Shown here in pieces: positions 51,814 through 61,051 of a stretch of 64,000 bases of DNA (position 1 is its first letter; every line of letters starts with the position of its first letter). Source of the DNA: Ancylobacter sonchi (GTDB lineage Bacteria; Pseudomonadota; Alphaproteobacteria; Rhizobiales; Xanthobacteraceae). The stretch spans positions 62,001 through 126,000 of the forward strand of contig NZ_JAHBGF010000010.1 of the NCBI RefSeq assembly GCF_018390695.1, in the 5' to 3' direction. The notes under the pieces are model-generated. The model did not search any database. It had not been told where the DNA came from and worked only from the letters and a program-made list of their open reading frames with translations. A program made the position numbers and the translations under genes.

Positions 51814-52818
51814 GTGAACGTGGTTTCCATGGTCGTCAATCGGCTGGTCTGGTTTGTGCCGACCGTGCTCGGGCTGCTTGCGGTCGTCTTCGTACTGGCG
51901 CGCATCGTGCCAACAGATCCTGCGGTCTTGGCAGCCGGCGAGAATGCGACGGCGGAGCAGGTGCAGGAAGCACGCGAGCGCCTCGCCCTCGACCGTCCGC
52001 TTCCCGAGCAATTCGTCGAATATCTGCGCCAAGTCGTGCAAGGCGATCTCGGTACCAGCTTCTACACCCAGCAGCCGATTGTCGACGATCTGACAGAAAG
52101 GCTGCCGGCGACGCTGGAACTCACCATCCTCGGGGTGCTGGCCGCCGGGTTGATCGGCGTCCCGCTCGGCGTGATCAGCGGTCTCAACCGCAATTCGTGG
52201 CTCGATCACCTGCTGCGTCTCGTGAGCGTGCTGTTCATCGGGGTGGCCCCGTTCTGGATCGCGATGCAGCTGCAACTACTGTTCTCCATGCAACTGGGCT
52301 GGCTGCCGCTGTCGGGGCGGATCGACGACTTCGCGCCCGAGGCGATGACGGGATTCCTGACCATCGATGCGCTGGTCGCCGGCGATCTGCAGAATTTTCT
52401 TTCGGCACTTCGCCACATCGTGCTGCCGACGTTGACGCTGGCGCTGCCGGGTGCCGCCGTGATCGTGCGCTTCACACGAACCTCGGTGGTCGAGGCCGTC
52501 AACTCGCCCTCGGTCGCCTATCAGACGGCGATGGGCCTACCGCGCCGAGTGATCGTCTGGAAATACATCCTGCGCCTGGCGCTCAATTCGACCGTCACCC
52601 AGCTCGGGTTGGTCTTCGGTATTTCACTCACCGGGGCAGTGGTGATCGAGGCCGTTTTCGAGTGGCCGGGGCTCGGCACCTATGCAGTGCGTTCGATCCT
52701 GCACTCCGACTACAATGCGGTGATGGGAGTCACGCTCTGCGTCGGCGTTCTGTTCGCGCTCAGCAACCTGCTGGTCGATCTCCTGCAGATGGCGATCGAT
52801 CCCCGCGGCGCGACATGA
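51814..52818 (+). CDS. ABC transporter permease, DppB-like
   Basis: 334-residue inner-membrane permease with six helices. The BPD_transp_1 domain begins near residue 95, with the EAA loop in its second half (VAYQTAMGLPRRVIVWKYILR: EAA-x-AMG-type motif). The N-terminal domain (TVLGLLAVVFVLARIVPTDP) is the DppB mark. GTG 51814 is preferred, with GGAG at 51802-51805; TTG 51796 lies upstream. It overlaps the next permease gene by four bases. Confidence 0.88.
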   Translation: MNVVSMVVNRLVWFVPTVLGLLAVVFVLARIVPTDPAVLAAGENATAEQVQEARERLALDRPLPEQFVEYLRQVVQGDLGTSFYTQQPIVDDLTERLPATLELTILGVLAAGLIGVPLGVISGLNRNSWLDHLLRLVSVLFIGVAPFWIAMQLQLLFSMQLGWLPLSGRIDDFAPEAMTGFLTIDALVAGDLQNFLSALRHIVLPTLTLALPGAAVIVRFTRTSVVEAVNSPSVAYQTAMGLPRRVIVWKYILRLALNSTVTQLGLVFGISLTGAVVIEAVFEWPGLGTYAVRSILHSDYNAVMGVTLCVGVLFALSNLLVDLLQMAIDPRGAT

Positions 52819-53657
52819 TCAACCTCATCACATCCATTGTCCGCCATCGCACGGCACTCGTGGGCCTGATCCTGCTCAGCCTCGTCGTCGCCGTCGCGAT
52901 CGCCGCGCCGCTGATCGTCCCCTATCCCGAGGATGCACAGACCTTCCATATAGAGCGGCGGCTCCTGCCACCGTCGTCGGAGGCACTCTTCGGCACGGAT
53001 CGCATGGGCGGCGATATCTTCAGCCGGGTCGTCCTCGGCGCACGCATGACGCTGCTCATCACCGCCACCGTGGTGCTCTCGGGCGTGCTGATCGGCGTGC
53101 CGATTGGTCTCGTCGCCGGCTACTACAACAACGGCATCAGCCTCGTGCTCGGGGGAGGCGCCGAAATCCTGTTGGCCGTGCCGCAGATCATCTTGGCCAT
53201 CGCCATCACCCAGTCGCTCGGCCCTTCGATCGGCAGTGTGATCCTGGCTCTCTCCGTCACCTACTGGCCGTTTTGGGCGCGGATCGTGTTCACCGAGACG
53301 CGCTCGATGTGCCACGAGACCTTCGTCGAGTCGGCAATCGCGCTCGGTGTATCCGCGTGGCGCGTCATCTTCCTGCACATCCTGCCGAATATCGCCTCCT
53401 CGATCGTGGTGCGGACCACCACCGCCATTGGAACGACGGCGTTCGCCTCCGCGACGCTCGGCTTCCTGGGGCTCGGGCCGCCGCCGCCCTCGCCGGAGTG
53501 GGGGCGCATGATCGCCGAGAGCCGCGACTATCTACCGGATGCGTGGTGGTATGCGCTGGCGCCCGGCCTCGCTCTGTTGCTGACGGTTCTCGGCTGCACG
53601 CTGTTCGGTGACGGGCTGCGCGACATCCTCGATCCGAAAACCCGGCGCCGCGGGTAG
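52815..53657 (+). CDS. ABC transporter permease, DppC-like
   Basis: 280-residue permease of the DppC kind: an N-terminal membrane segment, the motif FGTDRMGGDIFSRVVLGARM (residues about 58-77), and the EAA loop FVESAIALGVSAWRVIFLHI in the C-terminal half. ATG 52815 overlaps the upstream stop. It forms the membrane channel with the DppB-like protein. Confidence 0.88.
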   Translation: MINLITSIVRHRTALVGLILLSLVVAVAIAAPLIVPYPEDAQTFHIERRLLPPSSEALFGTDRMGGDIFSRVVLGARMTLLITATVVLSGVLIGVPIGLVAGYYNNGISLVLGGGAEILLAVPQIILAIAITQSLGPSIGSVILALSVTYWPFWARIVFTETRSMCHETFVESAIALGVSAWRVIFLHILPNIASSIVVRTTTAIGTTAFASATLGFLGLGPPPPSPEWGRMIAESRDYLPDAWWYALAPGLALLLTVLGCTLFGDGLRDILDPKTRRRG

Positions 53658-53661
53658 CGCG

Positions 53662-54651
53662 ATGAATCCGCTACTCGAGATTGACGATCTGTCGCTCACG
53701 TTCCGCACGGAGAAGGGGCCGGCCCATGTGCTGGACAGCATCGATCTCACCATGGTGCCTGGCGAGGTCGTCGGCCTCGTCGGCGAGTCGGGCAGCGGCA
53801 AGACCAGCCTCGCACGCGCCATCCTCGGCGTGTTGCCGGGGGCGCAGGCGGAGATCGCGAGTGGACGCGTCCGTCTCGACGGCATCGACATGCTGGACGA
53901 CGGCAAGGCCACGCGGGATGCCCGCGGCCGTCTGGTGACCTTCGTGCCGCAGGACCCGTTCGACAGCTTCAACCCGCTGTTTGGGGTCGGGACGCAGCTC
54001 GCGGATATCGTGCGCTACAGGGCGCCGCCCGCGACCGGGCATCGTCTGGCAAGGTCGCGGCGTGCCCGTGAAGCGATGATCCTCGACATGCTGGCTGCCG
54101 TGCAGTTGCCGGCGTCGCGCGACCTACTGAACAGGTATCCGCACCAGCTGTCCGGTGGCCAGCGCCAGCGGCTGATGATCGCCATGGCGCTTCTGCCGCA
54201 GCCGCGCATGCTAATTGCCGATGAGCCGACCGCGGCACTGGACGTCACCGTGCAGGTGCAGATCCTCGGGCTGCTCCGGCGTATCGCTGCCGAACGGACG
54301 CTCGCCGTGCTGTTCACGACGCACGATCTGGGCGCCGCCTGGGAGATCTGTGACAGGATCATCGTGATGTATGCCGGCCAGATCGCCGAAATCCTGCCGC
54401 GCAAGGCATTCTTCGCGGCAGCGCGCCATCCCTACACGCGCATGCTGCTCGCCAGCCTGCCCAAGCCCGGGCACCAGGCCGTGGGCATACCAGGCGAATC
54501 TGCCAGCCCGCTCGCCCCGCCGCCGGGATGCCGCTTCAACCCGCGCTGCCCGCTCGCCTCGCAGATGTGCCGGACCGTCCGGCCCTTGCCATCGCGCAGC
54601 GAGGAGGGACATTTGCTGGCATGTCATCATCCCCTGCCCACGGCCTCCTAG
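53662..54651 (+). CDS. ABC transporter ATPase, DppD/OppD-like
   Basis: 329-residue ATPase: Walker A GESGSGKT (about 42-49), Q-loop FVPQDPFDSFNP, signature LSGGQRQR (about 171-178), Walker B LIADEPTAALD, H-loop FTTHDLG. The C-terminal oligopeptide domain ends with the RCPLASQMC type of motif (RFNPRCPLASQMCRTVRP), whose Cys residues bind an Fe-S cluster in some DppD proteins. It starts seven bases after the DppC stop. Confidence 0.9.
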   Translation: MNPLLEIDDLSLTFRTEKGPAHVLDSIDLTMVPGEVVGLVGESGSGKTSLARAILGVLPGAQAEIASGRVRLDGIDMLDDGKATRDARGRLVTFVPQDPFDSFNPLFGVGTQLADIVRYRAPPATGHRLARSRRAREAMILDMLAAVQLPASRDLLNRYPHQLSGGQRQRLMIAMALLPQPRMLIADEPTAALDVTVQVQILGLLRRIAAERTLAVLFTTHDLGAAWEICDRIIVMYAGQIAEILPRKAFFAAARHPYTRMLLASLPKPGHQAVGIPGESASPLAPPPGCRFNPRCPLASQMCRTVRPLPSRSEEGHLLACHHPLPTAS

Positions 54652-54657
54652 CCTGCC

Positions 54658-55551
54658 ATGCCCGACGCATCGCCTGAACCTCCACTCCGGACCCATCCCC
54701 TGCTTGAGGTCGAGCACCTCTCCTGCCATTTCCCGATCCGAGGCTTGTTCGGCCGCCGCACCGGGTCCGTGCGGGCCGTCGATGACGTGTCTTTCAGCGT
54801 CGCGAGTGGCGAGGCTCTCGGCATCGTCGGCGAGACCGGCAGCGGGAAATCCACCCTCGGCAAGATGCTGGGTGGCATCATCGATCCGACAGAGGGGGCG
54901 ATAACCTTCGCAGGCGAGCGGCTTCCCTCGCTTCGCGCGCGACGACCTTTCGCGGTGCGGGCGCGGCTGCAATATGCCTATCAGGATTCCGCCGCCTCTC
55001 TCGATCCACGCTGGACGCTGCGACGCTCCCTGCATGAGCCGCTGATCATCCACACCAACTGGCCGCGCGAACGCCGCGACGCGAAGATCAGCGAGATCGT
55101 CAGTGCCGTCGGGCTGGCGGACGAGCATCTCGACCTCTACCCGTACGAGCTGAGCGGTGGCCAGCAGCGACGCATCGGGCTAGCCCGCACGCTGGTGCTG
55201 GAACCGCAGGTCGTGATCTTCGACGAGCCAACCTCCGGACTCGACGTCTCCGTGCAAGCGACGGTTCTGGCGCTGGTCCGCGACCTGCACCGCACGTTCA
55301 AGCTGACCTATCTGCTGATCAGCCACGACCTGAACGTCGTCGGCTCGATGTGCGACCGGGTGGCCGTGATGCAAAAGGGCCGGATCGTCGAGGTCGGGCC
55401 TACGAACGAAGTCTTCGCCGCGCCCCGGCACCCCTACACCCGCTCACTGCTCGCGTCGCTTCCCCGCATCGGCGGCCCACGTGTGACCGACCGTCTCGTA
55501 CTGCCAAAGGAACCCACCTCTTCCTTGGGGGGCGATAAGCGGCGCGACTAG
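54658..55551 (+). CDS. ABC transporter ATPase, DppF/OppF-like
   Basis: 297-residue second ATPase: Walker A GETGSGKST, Q-loop YAYQDSAASLDPR, signature LSGGQQRR, Walker B VIFDEPTSGLD, H-loop LISHDLNV. It ends soon after the HPYTRSLLASLP motif, shorter than many OppF proteins, and lacks their Cys-rich tail. It follows the DppD-like gene by six bases and completes a five-gene importer. Confidence 0.9.
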   Translation: MPDASPEPPLRTHPLLEVEHLSCHFPIRGLFGRRTGSVRAVDDVSFSVASGEALGIVGETGSGKSTLGKMLGGIIDPTEGAITFAGERLPSLRARRPFAVRARLQYAYQDSAASLDPRWTLRRSLHEPLIIHTNWPRERRDAKISEIVSAVGLADEHLDLYPYELSGGQQRRIGLARTLVLEPQVVIFDEPTSGLDVSVQATVLALVRDLHRTFKLTYLLISHDLNVVGSMCDRVAVMQKGRIVEVGPTNEVFAAPRHPYTRSLLASLPRIGGPRVTDRLVLPKEPTSSLGGDKRRD

Positions 55552-56056
55552 CATCGCTTGTGCGCCCACGTTCAGCACGCGCCCGGTCCCATCGGGCGAC
55601 TGCCGTCAACACGTCTAAAACTTGCATTGTATGTGCAATTTGAAGCCCGGAGAGCGTCAGCAATCATCAGAATCGAGATGGATTGAGGTTGCCGACTGGG
55701 TTCAATCATTATGTCCGGAAAATTCGAATATATTTGTACAAAATTTCAGTGATGCAGTCGTGTGCATGGAGATGTGGTCAGGAGTATTTCAGATTTGGGG
55801 TGAGGCTGGACATGAAATGTCAGGTAAGTTGTCATTGTTTGGAATTTTACTTATTTTAACCTGCATTTCCAGTGACGCGGCGCCATTTCTGATCGAGACT
55901 CAAATCGGGACAGGTTCACCCCGTGTGACCCAAGGATAGATCGGTCGCCACAAGACATTCGAGCCGCTGCGACTTGCCCGCCGCCCGCCACGGGGGATCG
56001 CTTGCGGCTGCGCTCATGTGGACGGACGGGGGGAACCGGATCGAGGGAAGGGACGC
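55552..56056. other. Low-GC stretch with a possible signal-peptide fragment
   Basis: The stretch at about 55610-55920 is far poorer in GC than its surroundings, suggesting foreign origin. A frame from ATG 55817 encodes about 40 residues starting MSGKLSLFGILLILTCISSD, which looks like a signal peptide, then stops at 55939; an in-frame ATG at 55622 would give 105 residues with no known domain. Hairpin CGCCCG/CGGGCG (55580-55598) lies after the ABC operon. Confidence 0.4.
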
Positions 56057-56488
56057 ATGCCTCGCACGGTCGATACACTGACACTCGTCGACGCGAAGCA
56101 GATGCTTGCGGCTGGCGAGGCCAAGGCGGCCAGCCTCGGCATCGCCTACAATATCGCGGTGGTTGATGCCGGTGGCGCCCTGATCGCCTTCACGCGTCAG
56201 GACGGTGCGCTGGCGGGAAGCATCGACCTTGCGATCGGCAAGGCGAAGACTGCGCGCATGTTCGACAAGACGACGGATTATCTTGCCGAACTCGCTCAGC
56301 CAGGCGCGCCGCTGTTCGGGATCGAGCAGAGCAATGGCGGCAACGTCGTGATCTTCGGCGGTGGCCTGCCGGTGGCGGTCGACGGACAGATCGTCGGGGC
56401 GGTCGGCACCAGCGCGGGTTCGGTCGAGCAGGACATCGCCGTCGCCGAGGCGGCCGCCGCTGCCATCGGTCGGGTGGCCGGCTCGTAG
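56057..56488 (+). CDS. GlcG/HbpS-like haem-binding family protein
   Basis: 143 residues, no signal peptide: [36 protein letters not shown] and [20 protein letters not shown] are the family's three conserved stretches. HbpS in Streptomyces binds haem and senses redox stress; other members (GlcG, DhaG-like, PduO C-terminal) have unknown or cofactor roles. GGGAAGGG lies before the ATG. It sits 53 bases before the [2Fe-2S] subunit gene, so it is probably part of the same unit. Confidence 0.85.
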   Translation: MPRTVDTLTLVDAKQMLAAGEAKAASLGIAYNIAVVDAGGALIAFTRQDGALAGSIDLAIGKAKTARMFDKTTDYLAELAQPGAPLFGIEQSNGGNVVIFGGGLPVAVDGQIVGAVGTSAGSVEQDIAVAEAAAAAIGRVAGS

Positions 56489-56541
56489 AAGGTCATGTTC
56501 GTCGCAATGGAAAGCAGCGTCTACTGAGGGAAGGCGTCGGT

Positions 56542-57003
56542 ATGTTCATGCTAACGGTGAATGGGCTCAAGCGACAGATAGACGTTGTTCCGGAGATGCC
56601 TTTGCTCTGGGTCTTGCGCGACGAGCTCGGTATTACCAGCCCCAAATATGGTTGCGGGATCGCTCAGTGCGGCGCCTGTACGGTGCAGATCGACGGTGTG
56701 GCCGTTCGATCCTGTCAGGCTCGCATGGCTGACGTTGCAGGCAAGGCGATCACCACCCTCGAAGCGGTTGGCAACGGAAAGCTGCATCCGGTGCAGGAAG
56801 CCTGGATCGAGCATCAGGTACCGCAATGCGGCTACTGCCAGGCCGGTCAGATCATCCAGGCGATATCGCTTCTCGAAACCATTCCCCAACCCACCGATGA
56901 AGACATCAACGAGGTCATGTCGGGGAATCTCTGTCGATGCGGCACCTATGAGCGCATTCGCGCCGCGATCCACGCGGCGGCCGAGAAGATGGGAGGGAAA
57001 TGA
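56542..57003 (+). CDS. [2Fe-2S] subunit of a molybdenum hydroxylase (IorA-like)
   Basis: 153 residues. Plant-ferredoxin-type cysteines are C38, C43, C46 and C58 ([14 protein letters not shown]...SC); the second cluster is bound by C96, C99, C131 and C133 ([10 protein letters not shown] ... [11 protein letters not shown]). This matches small subunits of the xanthine dehydrogenase family such as IorA. The protein passes electrons from the molybdenum site to an acceptor. Its stop is directly adjacent to the start of the large subunit gene. Confidence 0.92.
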   Translation: MFMLTVNGLKRQIDVVPEMPLLWVLRDELGITSPKYGCGIAQCGACTVQIDGVAVRSCQARMADVAGKAITTLEAVGNGKLHPVQEAWIEHQVPQCGYCQAGQIIQAISLLETIPQPTDEDINEVMSGNLCRCGTYERIRAAIHAAAEKMGGK

Positions 57004-57004
57004 G

Positions 57005-59263
57005 ATGGGCGAGATGCCGCATCTTTCCCGCCGTAGCTTCGTCTTCGGCTCCGTCGCGGTCGCCAGCGGTGTGGCGTTCGGGCAGTTTGCTCAGGCGCAA
57101 CAGGCCGTTTCTTCAGCGGCCACAACAAATCCGCTGGCAGCAGGCCTCGGCCCACATTCAGTTACCTTCAATCCCTGGGTCGAGATCAGTCCGGAACGGA
57201 TCACGCTGATTGCCCAGCATGCCGACAAGGGCCAAGGCGTCGGCTCCATCCAGCCCCTGCTGATCGCCGAGGAGTTGGACCTCGAACCTGACCAGTTCGA
57301 GATACGCTTCGCCGGGCCCAGTCCCGCCTATTTCAATACTGGCTTTGCCCACGAACTCGCGCCGTTCATGGCGGCGGACCAAAGCCCCGAAGCCGAGAAG
57401 GCCCGTGCGGCCGCGCTGGAATGGCTAAGGAAGGCCGGCCTGCAGATGACCGGGGGCTCCAGCACGATTCCCGATACCTACGACAAGCTGCGGATGGCGG
57501 GCGCAGTTACACGGGAAACGCTGAAGGCGGCCGCAGCCAAGCGCACCGGTGTGGCTGCCGCCGATTTGCGCACGGAGGCCGGAAACGTGGTCCTGCCGGA
57601 CGGGACCAAAATCCCCTATGTCGCGCTTTCGGCCGATGCGGCGAAGATCACGCCGATAGCGGACGTCAAACTCCGCGAGCCGTCGCAATGGCGTTTCATC
57701 GGCAAGCCGATGGAACGGCTCGACATCCGATCGAAAGTCACCGGCGACATGAAGTTCGGTATCGATCGGAAGATGGACGGCATGGTCTATGCGGCCGTCA
57801 AGCTGAACCCCAACAAGGGCCAGCCGATTAGGTCGTATGATGCGAGCAAGGCTCAGTCGATGCCGGGGGTCAAGAAGATCCTGAAGATATCGAACGGCAT
57901 CGCGGTGATCGCAACGAATAGCTGGTACGCGATGCAGGCGGCCGAGCGGGTCGACTGCACATGGGAGCCCAGCAAATATCCGGCCGAGCAGGCCGAGCAC
58001 TGGAATGTCGTGGCCTCTTCGTTCGCTCCGCAATTCCTCGCCAAGGAGTGGCGCCACGATGGCGATATCGACACCGGACTGAAGGACGGCACGCTCGTCG
58101 AGGCGGAATATCGCGCACCCTATGTCGGGCACCAGCCGCTGGAGCCGCTCAATGGCATAGGGATCGTTACCGACACGGGAATGGAGATCTGGGCGGGTCA
58201 CCAGACGCCGCAATCGGTGCAGTATATTGCCGCCACGGCGATTGGCATGAAGCCCGAACAGGTGACCTTCCATAATGAGTGGATGGGTGGCAGCTTCGGG
58301 CATCGCCTCGAATTCGAGAACATCCGAGTGCTTGCCGAAATCGCGAACCAGCTTCGCGGCACCCCCGTAAAGCTCGTCTTCTCGCGGGAGCAGGATTTCC
58401 TGCAGGACATTCCGCGCCAGATCGCGATGGGCAGGTATCGCGGAAGCGTCAAGGACGGCAAGATCATCGCTGCCGATTTTCAGGTGGCGGCAACCGCCCC
58501 GTTCAAAGAGTTGCTGGCAAGAATGGGGGCGCCGTCCAATGATCCCGACGGCCAATTGGCGGTCGGAATCTGGAACGTATACTACGACATTCCCAACTAT
58601 CGGGCGACAAGCTTCGAAGTACAGGGACTGTCACCGTCGACGACGTGGCGGTCGGTGGGCGCTTCCGCCAATGGGTTCTTCACCGAGAGTTTCATCGACG
58701 AATTGATTCATGCCGCTGGGCTCGATCCGCTCATGGCGCGCATCCAGATGTGCAAGATTCCGATCTACCGGAAGCTCATGGAAACCGTCGGGGAAATGGC
58801 GGACTGGAAGGGGCCGCTCGGCAGCGGGAAGGGCCGTGGTGTGGCATTCGTCGAGTCGTTCGGCACGTCGGTGGCCGAGATCGTCGAAGTGACCATGACC
58901 GACTTCGGCATCAAGATCGACAAGGTCTGGGTGGCGGCCGATGTCGGCAAGGTTGTCGATCCCGTCAACTTCGAGAATCTTGTTCAAGGCGGTGTCGTCT
59001 GGGGTCTCGGCCATGCCATGAACTGCGAACTCACCTACGCCAAGGGGGCCGTCCAGCAGACTAACTACCATCACCACGAAGCCATGCGGATGTACCAGTG
59101 CCCGGTGATCGAGGTGCGTGGCCTGGAAAACGACTACACGGTCAGGGGTATTGGCGAGCCGCCTGTACCGCCTGCGGCGCCCGCGCTGGCCAATGCCATC
59201 TTTGCCGCGACCGGCAAACGCATACGAGAAATGCCGTTCAACAAGTTCATCGATTTCGTGTGA
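57005..59263 (+). CDS. Molybdopterin-binding subunit of a molybdenum hydroxylase (IorB-like), Tat-exported
   Basis: 752-residue catalytic subunit. SRRSFVFGSVAVASG (residues about 8-22) is a Tat signal, so the folded complex acts in the periplasm, like IorB. The molybdenum site is marked by GGSFGHRLEF, the substrate-channel loop VGHQPLEPLNG and the catalytic Glu E718 in GIGEPPVPPAAPALANAIF. No FAD subunit gene is present, as in IorAB: electrons go to cytochrome. The cytochrome gene just downstream fits this. Oxidises an N-heterocycle or aldehyde; the substrate is unknown. Confidence 0.9.
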   Translation: MGEMPHLSRRSFVFGSVAVASGVAFGQFAQAQQAVSSAATTNPLAAGLGPHSVTFNPWVEISPERITLIAQHADKGQGVGSIQPLLIAEELDLEPDQFEIRFAGPSPAYFNTGFAHELAPFMAADQSPEAEKARAAALEWLRKAGLQMTGGSSTIPDTYDKLRMAGAVTRETLKAAAAKRTGVAAADLRTEAGNVVLPDGTKIPYVALSADAAKITPIADVKLREPSQWRFIGKPMERLDIRSKVTGDMKFGIDRKMDGMVYAAVKLNPNKGQPIRSYDASKAQSMPGVKKILKISNGIAVIATNSWYAMQAAERVDCTWEPSKYPAEQAEHWNVVASSFAPQFLAKEWRHDGDIDTGLKDGTLVEAEYRAPYVGHQPLEPLNGIGIVTDTGMEIWAGHQTPQSVQYIAATAIGMKPEQVTFHNEWMGGSFGHRLEFENIRVLAEIANQLRGTPVKLVFSREQDFLQDIPRQIAMGRYRGSVKDGKIIAADFQVAATAPFKELLARMGAPSNDPDGQLAVGIWNVYYDIPNYRATSFEVQGLSPSTTWRSVGASANGFFTESFIDELIHAAGLDPLMARIQMCKIPIYRKLMETVGEMADWKGPLGSGKGRGVAFVESFGTSVAEIVEVTMTDFGIKIDKVWVAADVGKVVDPVNFENLVQGGVVWGLGHAMNCELTYAKGAVQQTNYHHHEAMRMYQCPVIEVRGLENDYTVRGIGEPPVPPAAPALANAIFAATGKRIREMPFNKFIDFV

Positions 59264-59272
59264 GGGCAGGCC

Positions 59273-59902
59273 ATGAGGATGACTCTGATCGCGCTCACGG
59301 CTGCCAGCTCATCGATCGTCGGGCTGGTGGGATTTGTCTTGGCCAACGAACAGACGAAAGATGCGCTGCCTTCGGGCAGCATCAGCCGGGCCGAAGGACT
59401 GCGGGCCTGGACAAGGATCGAAGCGGTCGTGACGCATCCACGCTGCGCCAATTGCCATGTCGATGCGAATGCCATTCCGATCTGGACGCCGGCCGGCGAA
59501 ACCAAGCCCCGGGTGCACGGCATGAACATCCATGGCGGGAAGAGCCGCATCGGGGCAGAGACGGTTCCCTGTGCGACGTGCCACGTCACGTCAACCCTGC
59601 CGAACGCGCCCGCGCCAGCGCCCCTGAACGCTGGAATCGACTGGCAGCTCGCGCCGGTCGAATTCATCTGGTTTGGCAAGAGTGGCGCGGAGATCTGTGC
59701 CCAACTCAAGGATCCTCAACGCAATGGCGGTCGCGACGCGATAGGCCTCATCGAGCATCTGAGGCACGACGCGTCCCTGAGCGGGTTCATTCCAAGGGCG
59801 TGGGAGCCTGGCGCCGGCCGCTCGGTTCCGCCGGGAACCTTCGAAGATCATGTCAAAGACATGGCTCTGTGGGGGGCGGCCGGCCAGCCCTGCCCAGACT
59901 GA
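59273..59902 (+). CDS. Di-haem cytochrome c, likely electron acceptor of the hydroxylase
   Basis: 209 residues. A hydrophobic N-terminus (LIALTAASSSIVGLVGFVLA) may act as signal peptide or anchor. Haem motifs CANCH (58-62) and CATCH (100-104) bind two c-type haems. The C-terminal half (FIWFGKSGAEICAQLKDP) has no recognised domain. It begins nine bases after the molybdopterin subunit gene. It probably takes electrons from IorAB in the periplasm and hands them to the respiratory chain. Confidence 0.85.
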   Translation: MRMTLIALTAASSSIVGLVGFVLANEQTKDALPSGSISRAEGLRAWTRIEAVVTHPRCANCHVDANAIPIWTPAGETKPRVHGMNIHGGKSRIGAETVPCATCHVTSTLPNAPAPAPLNAGIDWQLAPVEFIWFGKSGAEICAQLKDPQRNGGRDAIGLIEHLRHDASLSGFIPRAWEPGAGRSVPPGTFEDHVKDMALWGAAGQPCPD

Positions 59903-60578
59903 CGATGCCCCCGAGCGGCGCTGGCAGCCAGCAGGCCCTGTCCAGATGGACAGGTTCATCGACGAGATGTCTCGATGTTCAATTATTCCTTCAAGCTGAC
60001 GGATCGTCCGCTCGAGGTAACGTGCTCCCCCGAACGGCTGCCACGGATAGGTTCAGTCCTGCGGGCAGGAGAAGGCCATGTGGCGCGAGCGCATGAAAGC
60101 CGCCGCCCGGGAACGACGGAGGTCCGGCTATCGACGTCTTCGCCTTCCGCTCAGGCGTGAGGGTTTTCTGGCCAACCACCAGCGGCTCTTCCGACCCTAC
60201 CGTGAGGAGCGGCTGACGGTTCGTCGGCGTGGCGGTCGCGAGCAGGCGATCGGGACAGGCGCGCCGATGACGCTTCCGACACGACCGAACGAACACTGGT
60301 CGCTCGACGTCGTTGCCGGACAGACGGCCGGCGTGCCCGGATGCCAGCCGCCCGGCCGCACTCGAAGCTGGGATGGCAAACGCCAACGTCCTTAGCCTCC
60401 ACGTTCCAGCCGCGGCGGGATCCGACGCTTCACACCGCGAATGGCTTCGCGTCCGCTCCCGCCGCTCACCCCGCCCGAGAGGGCCGATCCAACCGGCAGA
60501 ACGAACTCACGGCAGGACAAACTGGGGCAACGTCATTTGGATCCGACGGCATGCTGTTGCCATCCAGCACACCGCGCC
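59903..60578. other. Gap holding an IS3-family transposase fragment
   Basis: 675 bases between the cytochrome gene and a convergent ABM gene. Apart from the transposase fragment listed at 60078-60395, no gene was recognised. Confidence 0.5.
60078..60395 (+). mobile_element. IS3-family (IS407-like) transposase fragment
   Basis: RRRSGYRRLRLPLRREGFLA, then RLYREERLTVRRR-type text (RLFRPYREERLTVRRRGGRE), and NEHWSLDVV match the middle of the IS407-group OrfB, including the first Asp of the DDE triad. Only about 85 residues are present before the text degrades (after about 60330). It is a dead fragment. Confidence 0.7.
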
Positions 60579-61016
60579 TCATTTCCCAGCCCCGCTCAGG
60601 ATCTCCATCCGCATGACCCTTACCCCGCCGTCGGCGAGCTCAGGCAGCCTGGCGAACCACTCCTGCACATAGGGCATGGCGTTGTGAGCCTCGAAATCCG
60701 CCTGATTGGCAAAGATCTCGTAGAAGATGAAATGGCCGGGCGCCGCGCGGTTCTCCTGAAGGAAGTAGACCAGGTTCTTCGGATCGCTCCGCACGAGTTC
60801 GACGAGAGGCAGCGTCGCGGCGCGCAGTTCGGCCTCCCTGCCGGGCTTTGCCCGTACCTCGGCGACAATCGAATAGGCGCCTTCGGCAATCTGCGAATAG
60901 CCTCTTCCGGGCTCCTCCTGCGCCATCGCCGAAATGACACTCGCATTGGCAGCTGCATACGATGTAAGGGCAGCGAACAGGGTGAGCGCCACGCCTCGCC
61001 GACTTTTCCCGGTCAT
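60579..61016 (-). CDS. Exported ABM-domain protein (putative quinol monooxygenase type)
   Basis: 145 residues: an N-terminal signal-like segment (residues about 8-32) and an antibiotic biosynthesis monooxygenase (ABM) domain (about 45-138): YSIVAEVRAKPGREAELRAA, NLVYFLQENRAAPGHFIFYE and AHNAMPYVQEWFARLPEL. Small ABM proteins include quinol monooxygenases and haem-degrading enzymes. It lies downstream of the VOC gene on the minus strand; the two may act on one aromatic product. Confidence 0.83.
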   Translation of the reverse strand: MTGKSRRGVALTLFAALTSYAAANASVISAMAQEEPGRGYSQIAEGAYSIVAEVRAKPGREAELRAATLPLVELVRSDPKNLVYFLQENRAAPGHFIFYEIFANQADFEAHNAMPYVQEWFARLPELADGGVRVMRMEILSGAGK

Positions 61017-61051
61017 GCGCCGTCTCCTCCATTTCGAGCGGGCCGAGCCCG

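Noticed and set aside
55580-55598. Terminator after the peptide importer
   Set aside because: The stem is only six bases with a seven-base loop and no T-run follows. It is kept as a mere hairpin.
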